Positions 7,886-18,256 of a stretch of DNA of 64,000 nucleotides are shown here, one piece after another; position 1 is the stretch's first letter; the number at the start of each line of letters is the position of its first letter. The notes beneath the pieces are model-generated. The model did no database searches. It was given only the letters and a program-made list of their open reading frames with translations, and was not told the origin of the DNA. A program made the position numbers and the translations under genes. Origin of the DNA: Kribbella flavida DSM 17836 (GTDB taxonomy: Bacteria; Actinomycetota; Actinomycetes; Propionibacteriales; Kribbellaceae); NCBI RefSeq assembly GCF_000024345.1, contig NC_013729.1, forward strand, positions 2,294,001 to 2,358,000. The letters run 5' to 3'.

Positions 7886-10800
7886 GTGGCTGACGTCAGG
7901 TCAGCAGCTGGTGAGGGTTCGGAGCGCTCGGATGAGCCGCAGGTTCCGGACCGGGCGCAGCCTGCCCAGGAGCCGGCCGCGGTGACGGGCGAGGCAGGTG
8001 CCAAGGGCAAGAGCTTCTGGCGTCGGCGGCGCCGGAAGTCGGAGGCTGCGGGCGACGGGCCTGCGGCGGAGGTGGCGACGGCCGGTGGCGCGACGGCTGC
8101 GGACGGGGCTGCTGGTGGTTCGGTCGGCTCCGGTGCGCCGGCTGCGGCTGCTGAGGAGTCGGTGAAGGCGTCCGAGGAGTCTGCGGCGGAGTCGTCGGTC
8201 GAGGAGTCCCTGAAGGGGCAGGCCGAGGCCGGGGTTGCGGTGAAGGATGCCGAGGGCGCCGATTCACCGGGTGGACCGCCGGCTGCTGAGGGCGGCGTAC
8301 CGGAGGCGAGCGGCGACGTCGAGGCTGTGGACGAGGTGGACCCGGAGGTTCCCGAGGGCGCGGCTGAGGCGACGGCGAAGGACGGCCGCGCGGCTGATGC
8401 GGAGGCCGGGGATCCTGCGTCGGAGGCGACTGCTGGTGGTGCTTCGGACGCGGGTGGCGAGCGGCCGAGCGTCGGCGTCGTGTACGAGCCGGAGGAGTCG
8501 CCCGACGGGTTCCCGTTGGAGTACGGCGAGATCATCATCGGGCTGCCGAAGAACGCGGACGGTATGCCGGTGGAGGTACCGCAGTCGGAGCGGATGGTCG
8601 ATCCGCAGGTCATCGCGTCGACTGATGTCGACGAGGTGACTGAGCTGGAGGCAGCCGCGGCGGCCGAGGCGGCGCGGATCAGTGCTGAGGCTGCGAAGGC
8701 GGAGCGGTCGGAGGACGTTGCCGGTACGCCGGTGGGCGGGGACGTCGCGGAGCCGACCGGTGCGAACGCTGATGCCGTAGGCGCGGATGATGCGGCAGAG
8801 GGCGAGACTGAGCCGGCAGCGGCGGCGGGCGAGAAGGTTGGTGCCGTCGAGAGCTCGAAGGCTGGGCGTGCCGGGAAGTCGACTCCTGGTGACGCGGATG
8901 AGGCGGGGACCGCCGGAGGCGATGCAACCGCCGAGGACGTCACACGTGTGGCAGCCGTCGACAGCGAGGCGTCCGCAAAGGGTGAAGCCGCCGAGGAAGT
9001 GCCGGCGAGTGGCAGCGCCACCTCTGCCGAGGACGCAGATGAGGACGACGCAGAGTCCTCCGAGGATGTCGAGGCTGCGGAGACCGACGCCGACGCGAGG
9101 TCCGCCGAGGACGTTGCAGCCGTCGGTAGCGCGGCGACCGAGGACATTACTGGCGCTGACGAGGTTGCCGCGGACGCCGAGAGCGCGGCGTCCGGCGTGG
9201 GCGCTGGGGCTGCCGAGGGCGTGGCGGCCGGCGCTGGCGTGGTGAGCGGCGCCGGAAGCAAGGGCAAGGCCGGCGACGGCGGCAAGGCCGGGGATGGTGC
9301 GGCGGCTGCGGACGGCGACGGCGGCAAGGCCGGCGATGGTGTGGCGGCTGCGGACGGCGACGACGGCGACGAGGTGGTGTTGTCGGCGGAGGAGGTCGCG
9401 GCCAAGGCGGCTGAGCAGCAGGCGGCGATGGCGTTGATCACGGCGCTGATGCGGCTGCGGGGTGCGTTGGCCGACAGCAAGCTGCCGCTGGACGTGGTCG
9501 GGGCCGACGAGGCGCGGCAGCAGCAGAAGTCGATGCTGGACCAGTTGGACGACTACATCCTGCCGCGGCTGGTGCAGCTCGAGGCGCCGGTGCTCGCGGT
9601 GGTCGGCGGTTCGACCGGTGCGGGCAAGTCGACGCTGGTGAACAGCCTGATCGGCCAGGTCGTCAGCGAACCGGGCGTGCTGCGCCCGACCACGCGGTCG
9701 CCGGTGCTGATCCACAACCCGGACGACGCCGAGTGGTTCGCGGGCGACCGGGTGCTGCCGGGCATGGCCCGCTCCAGCGGCGACCGCCCGGGTGGTACGG
9801 AGGACCCGGGACAGATCCGCTTGGTTGCCGCCGACACCATTCCGCGCGGCCTGGCGATCCTGGACGCGCCGGACATCGACTCCGTCGTCGAGGCGAACCG
9901 CGATCTCGCCACCCAGCTGCTGGCCGCGGCCGACCTGTGGTTGTTCGTGACCACCGCGGCCCGGTACGCCGACGCTGTGCCGTGGGAGTTCCTGCAGAGC
10001 GCGTCGGACCGCAGTACGGCGGTCGCGGTGGTGCTGGACCGGGCTCCGGCCGACACCATCGACGACATCACCGGGCACCTGGCGCAGATGCTGCTGGAGC
10101 GCGGGCTGGGCGACTCGCCGCTGTTCAGCATCAAGGAGACCGTGGTCGACGCCGACGGCATGCTGCCGGCCGAGACGGTTGCCTCGATCAAGGACTGGCT
10201 GGTCGACCTGGCGGCCGACGCGGAGGCGCGGTCGGCGGTGGTACGCCGTACGCTGCAGGGCGCCGTGACCGCGATGACCAAGAAGGCGCCCGCGTTCTCG
10301 AAGGCGGTGCGCGACCAGGCCGACACGTTGGTCGAGCTGCGCTCCACCGCCCAGACGGCGTACGACCGGGCGGTCAAGGACATCGAGCAGGCGACCGTCG
10401 ACGGCACCATGCTGCGCGGCGAGGTGCTCGCCCGCTGGCAGGAGTTCGTCGGCACCGGCGAGCTGCTCAAGGGTCTGCAGACCAACGTCGGCCGGCTGCG
10501 CGACAAGGTCCGTACGGCGGTGGTCGGGAAGCCGCCGCCGACCCGGGACCTCACCGACGCGGTGGAGTCCGGGCTGGAGTCGCTGCTGCGCGAGCACGCC
10601 GAGGCGGCGGCCGAGCGGGCCGAGGAGTCCTGGCAGTCGACGGCCGCCGGACGCCAACTGCTCGCCGCGGGTGAGCGCGACCTCGGCCGGATGTCGAAGG
10701 AGTTCCCGGCCGCCGCGAGTCGCGCGGTCCGGGAGTGGCAGGGCTTCGTGCTCGACCTGGTGCGCAAGGAGGGCGCGGACAAGCGCTCGACCGCGCGCAT

Positions 10801-11122
10801 CCTGGCGTACGGCGTCAACGGGATCGGCCTGGCGCTGATGGTCGTGGTGTTCGCCAGCACCGCGGGCATCCCGACCGGTGCCGAGGTCGGGGTCGGGGCG
10901 GGGACCGCCGTGGTGGGGCAGAAACTGCTGGAGGCGGTGTTCGGTGACCAGGCCGTGCGCACCCTGGCAGCGAAGGCCCGTGAGGACCTGAACGCTAGGG
11001 TTCATGCGTTGATGGATGCCGAATTCGCCCGCTACCTGGCTGTGCTCGACCAGCATCCGGTCGACCCGGAAGCACCCAGGCAACTGACCGAGGCCGCGCG
11101 CGCGGTGGAGGACTGCACGTGA
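7886..11122 (+). CDS. Dynamin-like GTPase with very long acidic low-complexity N-terminus
   Basis: 1078 aa from GTG 7886. Residues 1-505 or so are Ala/Glu/Asp/Gly-rich and almost certainly disordered. The GTPase core begins at about 565: P-loop GGSTGAGKST (about 573-582), a switch region with RPTTRSP, G3-like DAPDID and a G4-like VVLDRAP that lacks the canonical N/TKxD. A helical stalk follows, then a hydrophobic hairpin at about 970-1015 that may insert in the membrane. Its stop overlaps the start of the next GTPase gene by 4 bases, so the two are translationally coupled and probably work as a pair. Streptomyces DynA/DynB, which stabilise sporulation septa, are a precedent for paired actinobacterial dynamins; orthology is not established here. 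Confidence 0.75.
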   Translation: MADVRSAAGEGSERSDEPQVPDRAQPAQEPAAVTGEAGAKGKSFWRRRRRKSEAAGDGPAAEVATAGGATAADGAAGGSVGSGAPAAAAEESVKASEESAAESSVEESLKGQAEAGVAVKDAEGADSPGGPPAAEGGVPEASGDVEAVDEVDPEVPEGAAEATAKDGRAADAEAGDPASEATAGGASDAGGERPSVGVVYEPEESPDGFPLEYGEIIIGLPKNADGMPVEVPQSERMVDPQVIASTDVDEVTELEAAAAAEAARISAEAAKAERSEDVAGTPVGGDVAEPTGANADAVGADDAAEGETEPAAAAGEKVGAVESSKAGRAGKSTPGDADEAGTAGGDATAEDVTRVAAVDSEASAKGEAAEEVPASGSATSAEDADEDDAESSEDVEAAETDADARSAEDVAAVGSAATEDITGADEVAADAESAASGVGAGAAEGVAAGAGVVSGAGSKGKAGDGGKAGDGAAAADGDGGKAGDGVAAADGDDGDEVVLSAEEVAAKAAEQQAAMALITALMRLRGALADSKLPLDVVGADEARQQQKSMLDQLDDYILPRLVQLEAPVLAVVGGSTGAGKSTLVNSLIGQVVSEPGVLRPTTRSPVLIHNPDDAEWFAGDRVLPGMARSSGDRPGGTEDPGQIRLVAADTIPRGLAILDAPDIDSVVEANRDLATQLLAAADLWLFVTTAARYADAVPWEFLQSASDRSTAVAVVLDRAPADTIDDITGHLAQMLLERGLGDSPLFSIKETVVDADGMLPAETVASIKDWLVDLAADAEARSAVVRRTLQGAVTAMTKKAPAFSKAVRDQADTLVELRSTAQTAYDRAVKDIEQATVDGTMLRGEVLARWQEFVGTGELLKGLQTNVGRLRDKVRTAVVGKPPPTRDLTDAVESGLESLLREHAEAAAERAEESWQSTAAGRQLLAAGERDLGRMSKEFPAAASRAVREWQGFVLDLVRKEGADKRSTARILAYGVNGIGLALMVVVFASTAGIPTGAEVGVGAGTAVVGQKLLEAVFGDQAVRTLAAKAREDLNARVHALMDAEFARYLAVLDQHPVDPEAPRQLTEAARAVEDCT
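9278..9361 (+). repeat. Two 42-bp tandem repeats inside the GTPase N-terminus
   Basis: Units 9278-9319 and 9320-9361 are near identical and encode GGKAGDGxAAADGD twice. They show that the disordered N-terminus grows by in-frame slippage or duplication. Confidence 0.85.
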
Positions 11123-12798
11123 CGGGAATTGTGGATACGGTCAAGGGCCTGGTGAGGGGTTCTTCCGATGTCCTGACCAAGATCGAGGCGCTGGAGGAGG
11201 CGGCCGAGGCCGGCAAGGGCCGGCTGGACCAGGTCGTGCTCAGCGAGGCCTCGCAGATCGTCGACCGGGCCGGCCAGCGGCTGCGGATGTCCGGCGACCT
11301 GACCGTGGTCGCACTGGCCGGCGCGACCGGCTCGGGCAAGTCGTCGCTGTTCAACGCGATGACCGGGCTCGACCTGGCCGCGATCGGCACCCGGCGGCCG
11401 ACCAGCTCGATGCCGCTGGCCTGTGTGTGGGGCGAGGAGCCCGCCGGGGAGGTGCTGAACTGGCTGGGCATTCCCCGGCGGCACCAGGTGCAGCACCGCA
11501 GCTCCCTGGAGGAGCAGCACTCGGAGGACCTGGACGGACTGGTCCTGCTCGACCTGCCCGACCACGACTCCACCGAGGTCGAGCACCGGCTGATCGTGGA
11601 CCGGCTGGTGGAGCTGGTCGACGTGCTGGTGTGGGTGGTCGACCCGCAAAAGTACGCCGACGCGGCGCTGCACAACCGCTACATCAAGCCGTTCGCGTCG
11701 CACTCGTCGGTGATGGTGTTCGCGCTGAACCACGTCGACAAGCTGACCGACGAGCAGCGCAAGAGCTGCCTGTCCGACCTGGACCGGCTGCTGAAGTCCG
11801 ACGGGCTGAAGTCGCCGACCGTGGTCGGTACGTCCGCGGTGAGCGGCGACGGCCTCGACGAGCTGCGCAACCTGCTGGTCAAGCGGGTCGCCAACAAGCG
11901 CGCCGCGCGGGAGCGGCTCGCGGCCGACGTGGACCGGGTCGCCGACCGGATGGCGAGCCAGTGCGGCAACGCGAAGACGCCGGAGATCTCCAAGTCGGAC
12001 GTCACCGAACTGGTCGATGCCCTGGCCGAGGCGAGCGGCGTACCGGTGGTGGTGGACGCCGTACGGCGGTCGTACCTGCAGCGGGCGCGCGCGGCGACCG
12101 GGTGGCCGGTGACGAAGTGGCTCGGCCGGTTCCGGCCCGACCCGCTGCGGCGGCTGCACCTGGACCAGCTGCCCAAGCAGCAGGGCAAGGCGCTGCGGAA
12201 ATCGGCGTCGACCGAGGTGTCGATCGCCCGGTCCTCCTTGCCGGCGGCGACTCCGGTGCAGCGGGCCCGGATGGACACCGCGGTCCGCAGCATCACGAAC
12301 AAGGCGGCCGCGGGGTTGTCGCGGCCGTGGGCCGACTCGGTCCGGTCGGCGATCCGCCGCCGCGAGGAGACCCTCGGCGACGAGCTGGACCAGGCGGTCG
12401 CCCGGACCGATCTCGGCTCGAGCTCGACGCCGGGCTGGTGGGGCGTCGCGCGGTTCCTGCAGTGGGTGCTGTTCCTGGTGGCGCTGGGCGGGGCAGTCTG
12501 GCTCGGAGCGCTCGCAGTGTTCGGGTACCTGCAGCTGAACGATCCGCCGCTGCCGCGCTGGAACGGGATCCCGTACGCGACGCTCATGCTGATCGGCGGC
12601 GTGCTGCTCGGCGTCCTGGTCGCGGTGGCGTGCCGGGTGTTCGCCTCGAACGGCGCGAACCGCCGGGCCCGGCTGGTGTCGCGGGCGTTGCGCAGCGAGC
12701 TGGAGAAGGTTGCCGACAGCCACGTCATCGACCCGGCCAAGGCCGAGCTCGACGCGTACACGACCTGCCGCGACAAGCTGGCCGTCGCGCGCCGCTGA
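11119..12798 (+). CDS. Membrane-anchored dynamin-like GTPase
   Basis: 559 aa from GTG 11119, overlapping the previous stop by GTGA. The P-loop is GATGSGKSS (68-76), followed by a switch region RRPTSSMPL, G3 DLPDHDS and a canonical G4 NHVDKLTDE. Residues about 250-440 form the helical middle domain. Two strong membrane segments lie near the C-terminus (about 450-473 and 490-515), followed by a basic cytoplasmic tail. It is thus the membrane-anchored partner of the soluble or peripheral GTPase upstream. The expected role is in membrane remodelling, possibly at septa, inferred from family and coupling only. Confidence 0.8.
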   Translation: MTGIVDTVKGLVRGSSDVLTKIEALEEAAEAGKGRLDQVVLSEASQIVDRAGQRLRMSGDLTVVALAGATGSGKSSLFNAMTGLDLAAIGTRRPTSSMPLACVWGEEPAGEVLNWLGIPRRHQVQHRSSLEEQHSEDLDGLVLLDLPDHDSTEVEHRLIVDRLVELVDVLVWVVDPQKYADAALHNRYIKPFASHSSVMVFALNHVDKLTDEQRKSCLSDLDRLLKSDGLKSPTVVGTSAVSGDGLDELRNLLVKRVANKRAARERLAADVDRVADRMASQCGNAKTPEISKSDVTELVDALAEASGVPVVVDAVRRSYLQRARAATGWPVTKWLGRFRPDPLRRLHLDQLPKQQGKALRKSASTEVSIARSSLPAATPVQRARMDTAVRSITNKAAAGLSRPWADSVRSAIRRREETLGDELDQAVARTDLGSSSTPGWWGVARFLQWVLFLVALGGAVWLGALAVFGYLQLNDPPLPRWNGIPYATLMLIGGVLLGVLVAVACRVFASNGANRRARLVSRALRSELEKVADSHVIDPAKAELDAYTTCRDKLAVARR

Positions 12799-12846
12799 GC
12801 CCGTCGCCACCGCTGGTCCGGCGTACTGCGGGGCGACTGCACAGCA

Positions 12847-12890
12847 AAGCGGGACCTTGGACAGGCTGTGACCTGTTCACGGTCCCGCTT
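12847..12890. terminator. Bidirectional terminator between GTPase and SRPBCC genes
   Basis: AAGCGGGACC (12847-12856) pairs with GGTCCCGCTT (12881-12890). Inside the loop ACAGG (12861-12865) pairs with CCTGT (12872-12876). It sits between two convergent genes. Confidence 0.85.
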
Positions 12891-12916
12891 CGGTGTTCCA
12901 GGTGGTGCTGCGAGTG

Positions 12917-13537
12917 CTACTCCGGCGGGGTCTTGCCGGGGACGTACTGCGCCATCGCGATCTCGATGGTGGCCTTGAGGTCCTGCTCGCTGGTGGTGCC
13001 CGAGGCCCGGATGACGTCGATCCAGGCGTAGATCGACTGCTCGTTGTAGCGGACCACCTCGGGGGAGTTGGCCATCTCGGTCGGGTCGTCGTCGGTGGTC
13101 AGCTCGCCGGCCAGGTAGAGGCCCAGGCCCAGGATCGCGCCGTCCCAGCCAGGTCCGACGTACAGGGCGCCGGCGCCACCGGGGGCGGGCGGCCCCTCCA
13201 TCGAGTGCTCGAGCTCGAACTCGGTCGTCTCGCCCGGTCCCGGCGTCAGCCGCACCTCGAGCAGACTGGTCGGGCCGCCGAACGTGACCTTGTAGCGCTT
13301 GGGCGGCTCGCACTCGATGATCTCTCCGCCGGCGTTGCCCTGGATCTGGAAGGTGCCGCCGACCTTGAGCTCGCCGGTGACCGGCGAGAACCAGCGAGCC
13401 ATCCGCTCCGGGTCGGTGAGCGCGTCCCAGACGTCCTCGATCTCGGCCTGGTAGCTCCGGCGCATCAGCACCGAGGCCGTTTCGCCCGTGCGGGTGACTT
13501 CGCGCTGGACCGCGGTGATGTGTTCCAGGATGTCCAT
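12917..13537 (-). CDS. SRPBCC (AHSA1-like) domain protein
   Basis: 206 aa from ATG 13537; a TTG at 13591 would add 18 residues but is less likely. Residues about 20-110 show the START/AHSA1 pattern: AEIEDVWDALTDPERMARWF, then GELKVGGTF, GGEIIECEPPKRYKVTF and TEFELEHSM. The C-terminal 80 residues include a conserved-looking GPGWDGAILGLGLYL. The family makes a hydrophobic ligand-binding cup; some members are Hsp90 activators, while most stand-alone bacterial ones are uncharacterised. Such genes are usually next to an ArsR repressor; none is here, but a perfect palindromic operator lies upstream. Confidence 0.85.
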   Translation of the reverse strand: MDILEHITAVQREVTRTGETASVLMRRSYQAEIEDVWDALTDPERMARWFSPVTGELKVGGTFQIQGNAGGEIIECEPPKRYKVTFGGPTSLLEVRLTPGPGETTEFELEHSMEGPPAPGGAGALYVGPGWDGAILGLGLYLAGELTTDDDPTEMANSPEVVRYNEQSIYAWIDVIRASGTTSEQDLKATIEIAMAQYVPGKTPPE

Positions 13538-13600
13538 CTGTTCCCTGTCTGCCTTGGTGCCTGTGGTGGATGGTCGTGCCGAGTCCCACAATGCCGGTGC

Positions 13601-13616
13601 TGACTTATATAAGTCA
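13601..13616. promoter_or_regulatory. Perfect 16-bp palindromic operator
   Basis: TGACTTATATAAGTCA is its own reverse complement and is strikingly AT-rich for this genome. It lies 64 bases upstream of the chosen SRPBCC start (10 bases upstream of the TTG alternative) and 110 bases from the ssb start. The form fits an ArsR/MarR-type dimer site; the cognate regulator is not encoded next to it. Confidence 0.7.
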
Positions 13617-13725
13617 AGGCTAAGGCTTGGTTGTCCCCAGGCGGTGAAGTCGTCCGCCGGAGTCGCGGTGGTCGCGGCATCTTCTCTGGTGACAGCACAT
13701 CCGCGATCGAGAGGACTGGTGTGAC

Positions 13726-14214
13726 ATGAGTGGTGAGACCTATCTGACCCTGCAGGGGCGGGTCGGCGGCGACGTGCAGTTCAAGCAGGTGAACGGGGGA
13801 CACGCGCTGGCGTCGTTCCGGATCGGCTCCACCGCCCGCACGCTCGACCGGGCCAAAGGGATCTGGATCGACCGGCCGACGACCTGGTTCACCGTCGAGT
13901 GCTGGCGCACGCTGGCACAGAACGTCGCCGACTCGGTCGGCCGGGGCGATCCCGTCGTCGTGCACGGCCGGCTCAAGACGACCGAGTGGACCGAGGACGG
14001 CGAGCCACGCTCCCGGACGGTGATCGAAGCTCTGTCTGTCGGCCACGACCTGACCCGCGGCACCACCAGCTTCAGCAAGACCCCGCCGTCGGCGGCCGGC
14101 AGCCCGCCCAGCTCCCCCGACGACGAGATGCGGGACCTGTCCCACCGAGCCGAGTCGTCCGGCGAGCAGAGTGCCGCGGACGACCCGCCCTTCGTCGCCC
14201 AGGAGGCCGCCTGA
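13726..14214 (+). CDS. ssb: Single-stranded DNA-binding protein
   Basis: 162 aa from ATG 13726. The OB fold covers about residues 5-112: YLTLQGRVGGDVQFKQVNGG, then ALASFRIGSTAR, TTWFTVECWRTLAQNV and DPVVVHGRLKTTEW, all typical of SSB strands. The C-terminal tail is Ser/Pro/Asp-rich but ends DDPPFVAQEAA rather than the DDDIPF tip that recruits replication proteins. This points to an accessory SSB (SsbB-like) rather than the replicative one encoded with rpsF/rplI. It stands alone between the SRPBCC gene and ettA. In Streptomyces the second SSB acts in chromosome segregation during sporulation; whether that applies here is inference. Confidence 0.9.
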   Translation: MSGETYLTLQGRVGGDVQFKQVNGGHALASFRIGSTARTLDRAKGIWIDRPTTWFTVECWRTLAQNVADSVGRGDPVVVHGRLKTTEWTEDGEPRSRTVIEALSVGHDLTRGTTSFSKTPPSAAGSPPSSPDDEMRDLSHRAESSGEQSAADDPPFVAQEAA

Positions 14215-14261
14215 CGGGTCCGGCGGCGACGGGCGGTTGGGTGTCGGTGGGGCGCAGCGCA

Positions 14262-14267
14262 TAGGCT
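14262..14267 (+). promoter_or_regulatory. Leaderless -10 box TAGGCT for ettA
   Basis: TAGGCT ends 7 bases before ATG 14275 and there is no SD, so the ettA mRNA is probably leaderless. Confidence 0.6.
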
Positions 14268-14274
14268 CTGGCTC

Positions 14275-15957
<1,683 letters not shown>

Positions 15958-15974
15958 CTCTCTCCGCGCACTCG

Positions 15975-16004
15975 GGCCCGCTCCAGCGATCGCTGGAGCG
16001 GGCC
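15975..16004. terminator. Perfect 30-bp palindromic terminator after ettA
   Basis: The arms GGCCCGCTCCAGCGA and TCGCTGGAGCGGGCC are fully complementary. It begins 18 bases after the ettA stop. Confidence 0.85.
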
Positions 16005-16142
16005 TGTCGCTTTCTGCGGGGCGGATCCGGCAACGAATGCGGTGTGGAGCTGCCGATGCGACCGCCGGGCGGGCAGTCGCCTGGTGACGGGGCCCGACGC
16101 CCGGTCTCCGGCCAGGTCACGAGGTCGCGGGGGCGCGGGGTC

Positions 16143-16241
16143 GCGAGGGTGCCGGGGGTGTGGGGTTGCAGGGCTGCGGGGTCGTGGGGTCGCCGGGCCG
16201 CGAGGGTGCCGGGGGTGTGGGGTTGCAGGGCCGCGGGGTCG
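16143..16241. repeat. G-rich 57-bp-period direct repeat
   Basis: 16143-16184 and 16200-16241 are 42-bp copies differing at one base, 57 bp apart. The plus strand has many GGG/GGGG runs throughout 16120-16255. It lies in the gap between ettA and the AraC gene, downstream of both. G-quadruplex or slipped-strand structure is possible. Confidence 0.85.
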
Positions 16242-16254
16242 CCGGGCGCGGGGT

Positions 16255-17214
16255 TTACGCGGGTAGGAGTTCGGAGGATTGGCGGCGGTACTGGCCGGGG
16301 GCTACGCCGTACTCGCGTTTGAAGGCTTTGGCGAGGGCGAACTCGGTGGCGTAGCCGGTGCGGGTGGCGATGGTGCGCAGGGGGTCGTCGGAGTCGCGGA
16401 GGCGGCGGGCGGCCAGCGTCATGCGCCACCAGGTCAGGTAGGCGAGCGGGGACCGGCCGACTGCTCCGGCAAAGCGTTTGGCGAAGGTGGCGCGGGACAG
16501 GCCGGACAGGGCGGCGAGCTCGGAGACTGTCCAGGGGTGTTCTGGTCGGGCGTGGATGCCGTGCAGTGCTGCGGTCAGTGCCGGGTCGCCGAGTACGCTG
16601 GCCCAGCCCGCGGGGGATGCGCTGCCAGCTACGTCGGGGCGCGCGGATCGCGCGACCTGTTCGTCGAACCAGCCGCGCAGGACGAAGAGCAGCAACATGT
16701 CCACCAGGCCCGACAGGATCGCGGAGGTGCCTGCGCGTGGTTCGCTGAGTTCGGCGCCCAGCAGGTCGACCGCCGCACGCAGCGACGCGTGCTGCCCGAG
16801 CCGGAGGGGCAGGTGGACGACCTCCGGCAGTTCATCGAGCAGCGGGTGACTGCTGGCCCGATCGAAGTAGTACGCCGCACACAGCAGCCGGGTCGTCGTC
16901 CCCGTCCCGTCGAGCGTCATCTCCTCGACCACGGCGGCGTCGTCCGCGTCCACCTGGAAGTCGACCAGCGGGCTGCCCGGGCGATCGGCCAGCGCGTAGC
17001 CGGTGCCGTGCGGCACGAAAACCACGTCGCCCACGGCCAACTGGATCGGCTCACCCCGCGCAGGGATCAGCCAGCAGGAGCCCTCGAGCAGCACGTGACA
17101 GCCGGCGCTGTCGCTCGGCGGGAAGCGGATCCCCCAGGGCGCCTCCGCCTGGGTCCGCGCCGCATGCGGTCGTCCGGTCCGCAGAGCGGCCAGTACATCG
17201 CTGAGTACGTCCAT
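16255..17214 (-). CDS. AraC-family regulator with N-terminal cupin
   Basis: 319 aa from ATG 17214 (MDVLSDVLAALRTG). Residues about 15-180 are the cupin effector domain typical of AraC_binding_2-type regulators (FPPSDSAGCHVLLEGSCWLI, GDVVFVPHGTGYAL). The last 100 residues carry the double HTH: WTVSELAALSGLSRATFAKR for the first and IATRTGYATEFALAKAFKRE with the GVAPGQYRR end for the second. A TAGACT -10 box 7 bases before the ATG suggests a leaderless transcript. The gene is divergent from the epimerase gene 111 bp away, which is the likely target. Confidence 0.9.
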   Translation of the reverse strand: MDVLSDVLAALRTGRPHAARTQAEAPWGIRFPPSDSAGCHVLLEGSCWLIPARGEPIQLAVGDVVFVPHGTGYALADRPGSPLVDFQVDADDAAVVEEMTLDGTGTTTRLLCAAYYFDRASSHPLLDELPEVVHLPLRLGQHASLRAAVDLLGAELSEPRAGTSAILSGLVDMLLLFVLRGWFDEQVARSARPDVAGSASPAGWASVLGDPALTAALHGIHARPEHPWTVSELAALSGLSRATFAKRFAGAVGRSPLAYLTWWRMTLAARRLRDSDDPLRTIATRTGYATEFALAKAFKREYGVAPGQYRRQSSELLPA

Positions 17215-17221
17215 CCCGTCA

Positions 17222-17227
17222 AGTCTA
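17222..17227 (-). promoter_or_regulatory. Leaderless -10 box TAGACT for the AraC gene
   Basis: On the minus strand TAGACT ends 7 bases before ATG 17214. Confidence 0.5.
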
Positions 17228-17325
17228 GGTGTCAGACGACTGGATATGGTTTGGAGCGCGATGGCCATGTCTCGTCGAAGTCCGCGCTCTTAGGGTCGAG
17301 GCAACACCATCCCTTGGAGGACCAC

Positions 17326-18246
17326 ATGTCGTTGTCTGTTGTTGTCGGTGCCGGCGGTACCGGCCGCGCCCTCGCTCGGCTGCTCGCGGAGGAGGGCGAG
17401 CGAGTCCGCCTCGTCACCCGCAGCGGCTCCGGCCCACGCCACCCCGGCATCGAACCAGTAGCCGCCGACGCCACCGATGCCGACCGGCTCGGCCGCCTGA
17501 CCGAAGGTGCTCTCACGCTCTACAACTGTGCGATGCCGGCGTACGACCGGTGGCCGACCGACTGGCCACCGCTCGCCGGCGCAATGCTCGCGGCGGCCGA
17601 GCGGACCGGCGCCGACTACGTCATGCTCGGTAACACCTATGCGTACGGCCCGGTCAGTGGACCGATCACCGAGGACCTGCCTTCGGCGCCGACCACGGTG
17701 AAGGGGCGGGTGCGCGCACAGCTGTGGGCCGACGCCCTGGAAGCACATCAGGCCGGGCGCGTCCGGGTCACCGATGTCCGCGCCTGCGACTTCCTCGGTG
17801 TGGACACGCTGTCGGTCTACAACCTCGTCGTCCTGCCGCACCTGCTGGCCGGTACTCCGGCCGCGTACCCCGGTGACCTCGACGTCGAGCACAGCTGGAC
17901 CTACATCGACGATGCGGCCCGCACGATGATCGCCGCAGCCCGGCACGACGCGGCCTGGGGCAATGTCTGGCATGTGCCGTCGACGTCGACGCTGCCGGTT
18001 CGCGCTCTCACCGCGCGACTGGCTGCGCTGGCGGGAGCTCCGGGGCCGCAGCTGACCGCGATGCCGCTGGAGGAGTTGGTCCGGGTCGGCGAGCGGGACT
18101 CGATCATGGCGGAACTGGTCGAGATGCAGTATCTCGACCGCGAACCGCACGTGCTCGACTCTGCCCACACCGAGGCCGTTCTCGGAGTCACCGCGACGCC
18201 GCTCGACGAAGTGCTGAAGGAGACGATCGACGCGCTGCCGGCCTGA
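17326..18246 (+). CDS. NAD(P)-dependent epimerase/dehydratase-like protein
   Basis: 306 aa. ATG 17326 is preceded by GGAGG (17317-17321) at good spacing. A Rossmann nucleotide-binding motif opens the protein: VVVGAGGTGRALARLL (GxGGxG, about 6-11). Further on, YVMLGNTYAYGPV (about 102-114) resembles the extended-SDR catalytic region; the canonical YxxxK is not obvious, as in atypical SDRs. DVEHSWTYIDDAARTMI matches the C-terminal cofactor/substrate part of NAD-dependent epimerases. The likely substrate is unknown. It is divergent from the AraC regulator and convergent with the MarR gene, with only 10 bases between the stops. Confidence 0.8.
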   Translation: MSLSVVVGAGGTGRALARLLAEEGERVRLVTRSGSGPRHPGIEPVAADATDADRLGRLTEGALTLYNCAMPAYDRWPTDWPPLAGAMLAAAERTGADYVMLGNTYAYGPVSGPITEDLPSAPTTVKGRVRAQLWADALEAHQAGRVRVTDVRACDFLGVDTLSVYNLVVLPHLLAGTPAAYPGDLDVEHSWTYIDDAARTMIAAARHDAAWGNVWHVPSTSTLPVRALTARLAALAGAPGPQLTAMPLEELVRVGERDSIMAELVEMQYLDREPHVLDSAHTEAVLGVTATPLDEVLKETIDALPA

Positions 18247-18256
18247 CCGGTCAGGG

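Noticed and set aside
8264..11083. 939-codon open frame on the minus strand opposite the dynamin-like GTPase
   Set aside because: Arg/Gly/Leu/Arg-rich translation without domains, made by the GC-biased codons of the real gene on the other strand.
16143..16241. CRISPR or integron-like repeat
   Set aside because: Only two copies of a G-rich 42-bp sequence, no palindromic repeat structure and no cas or integrase genes.
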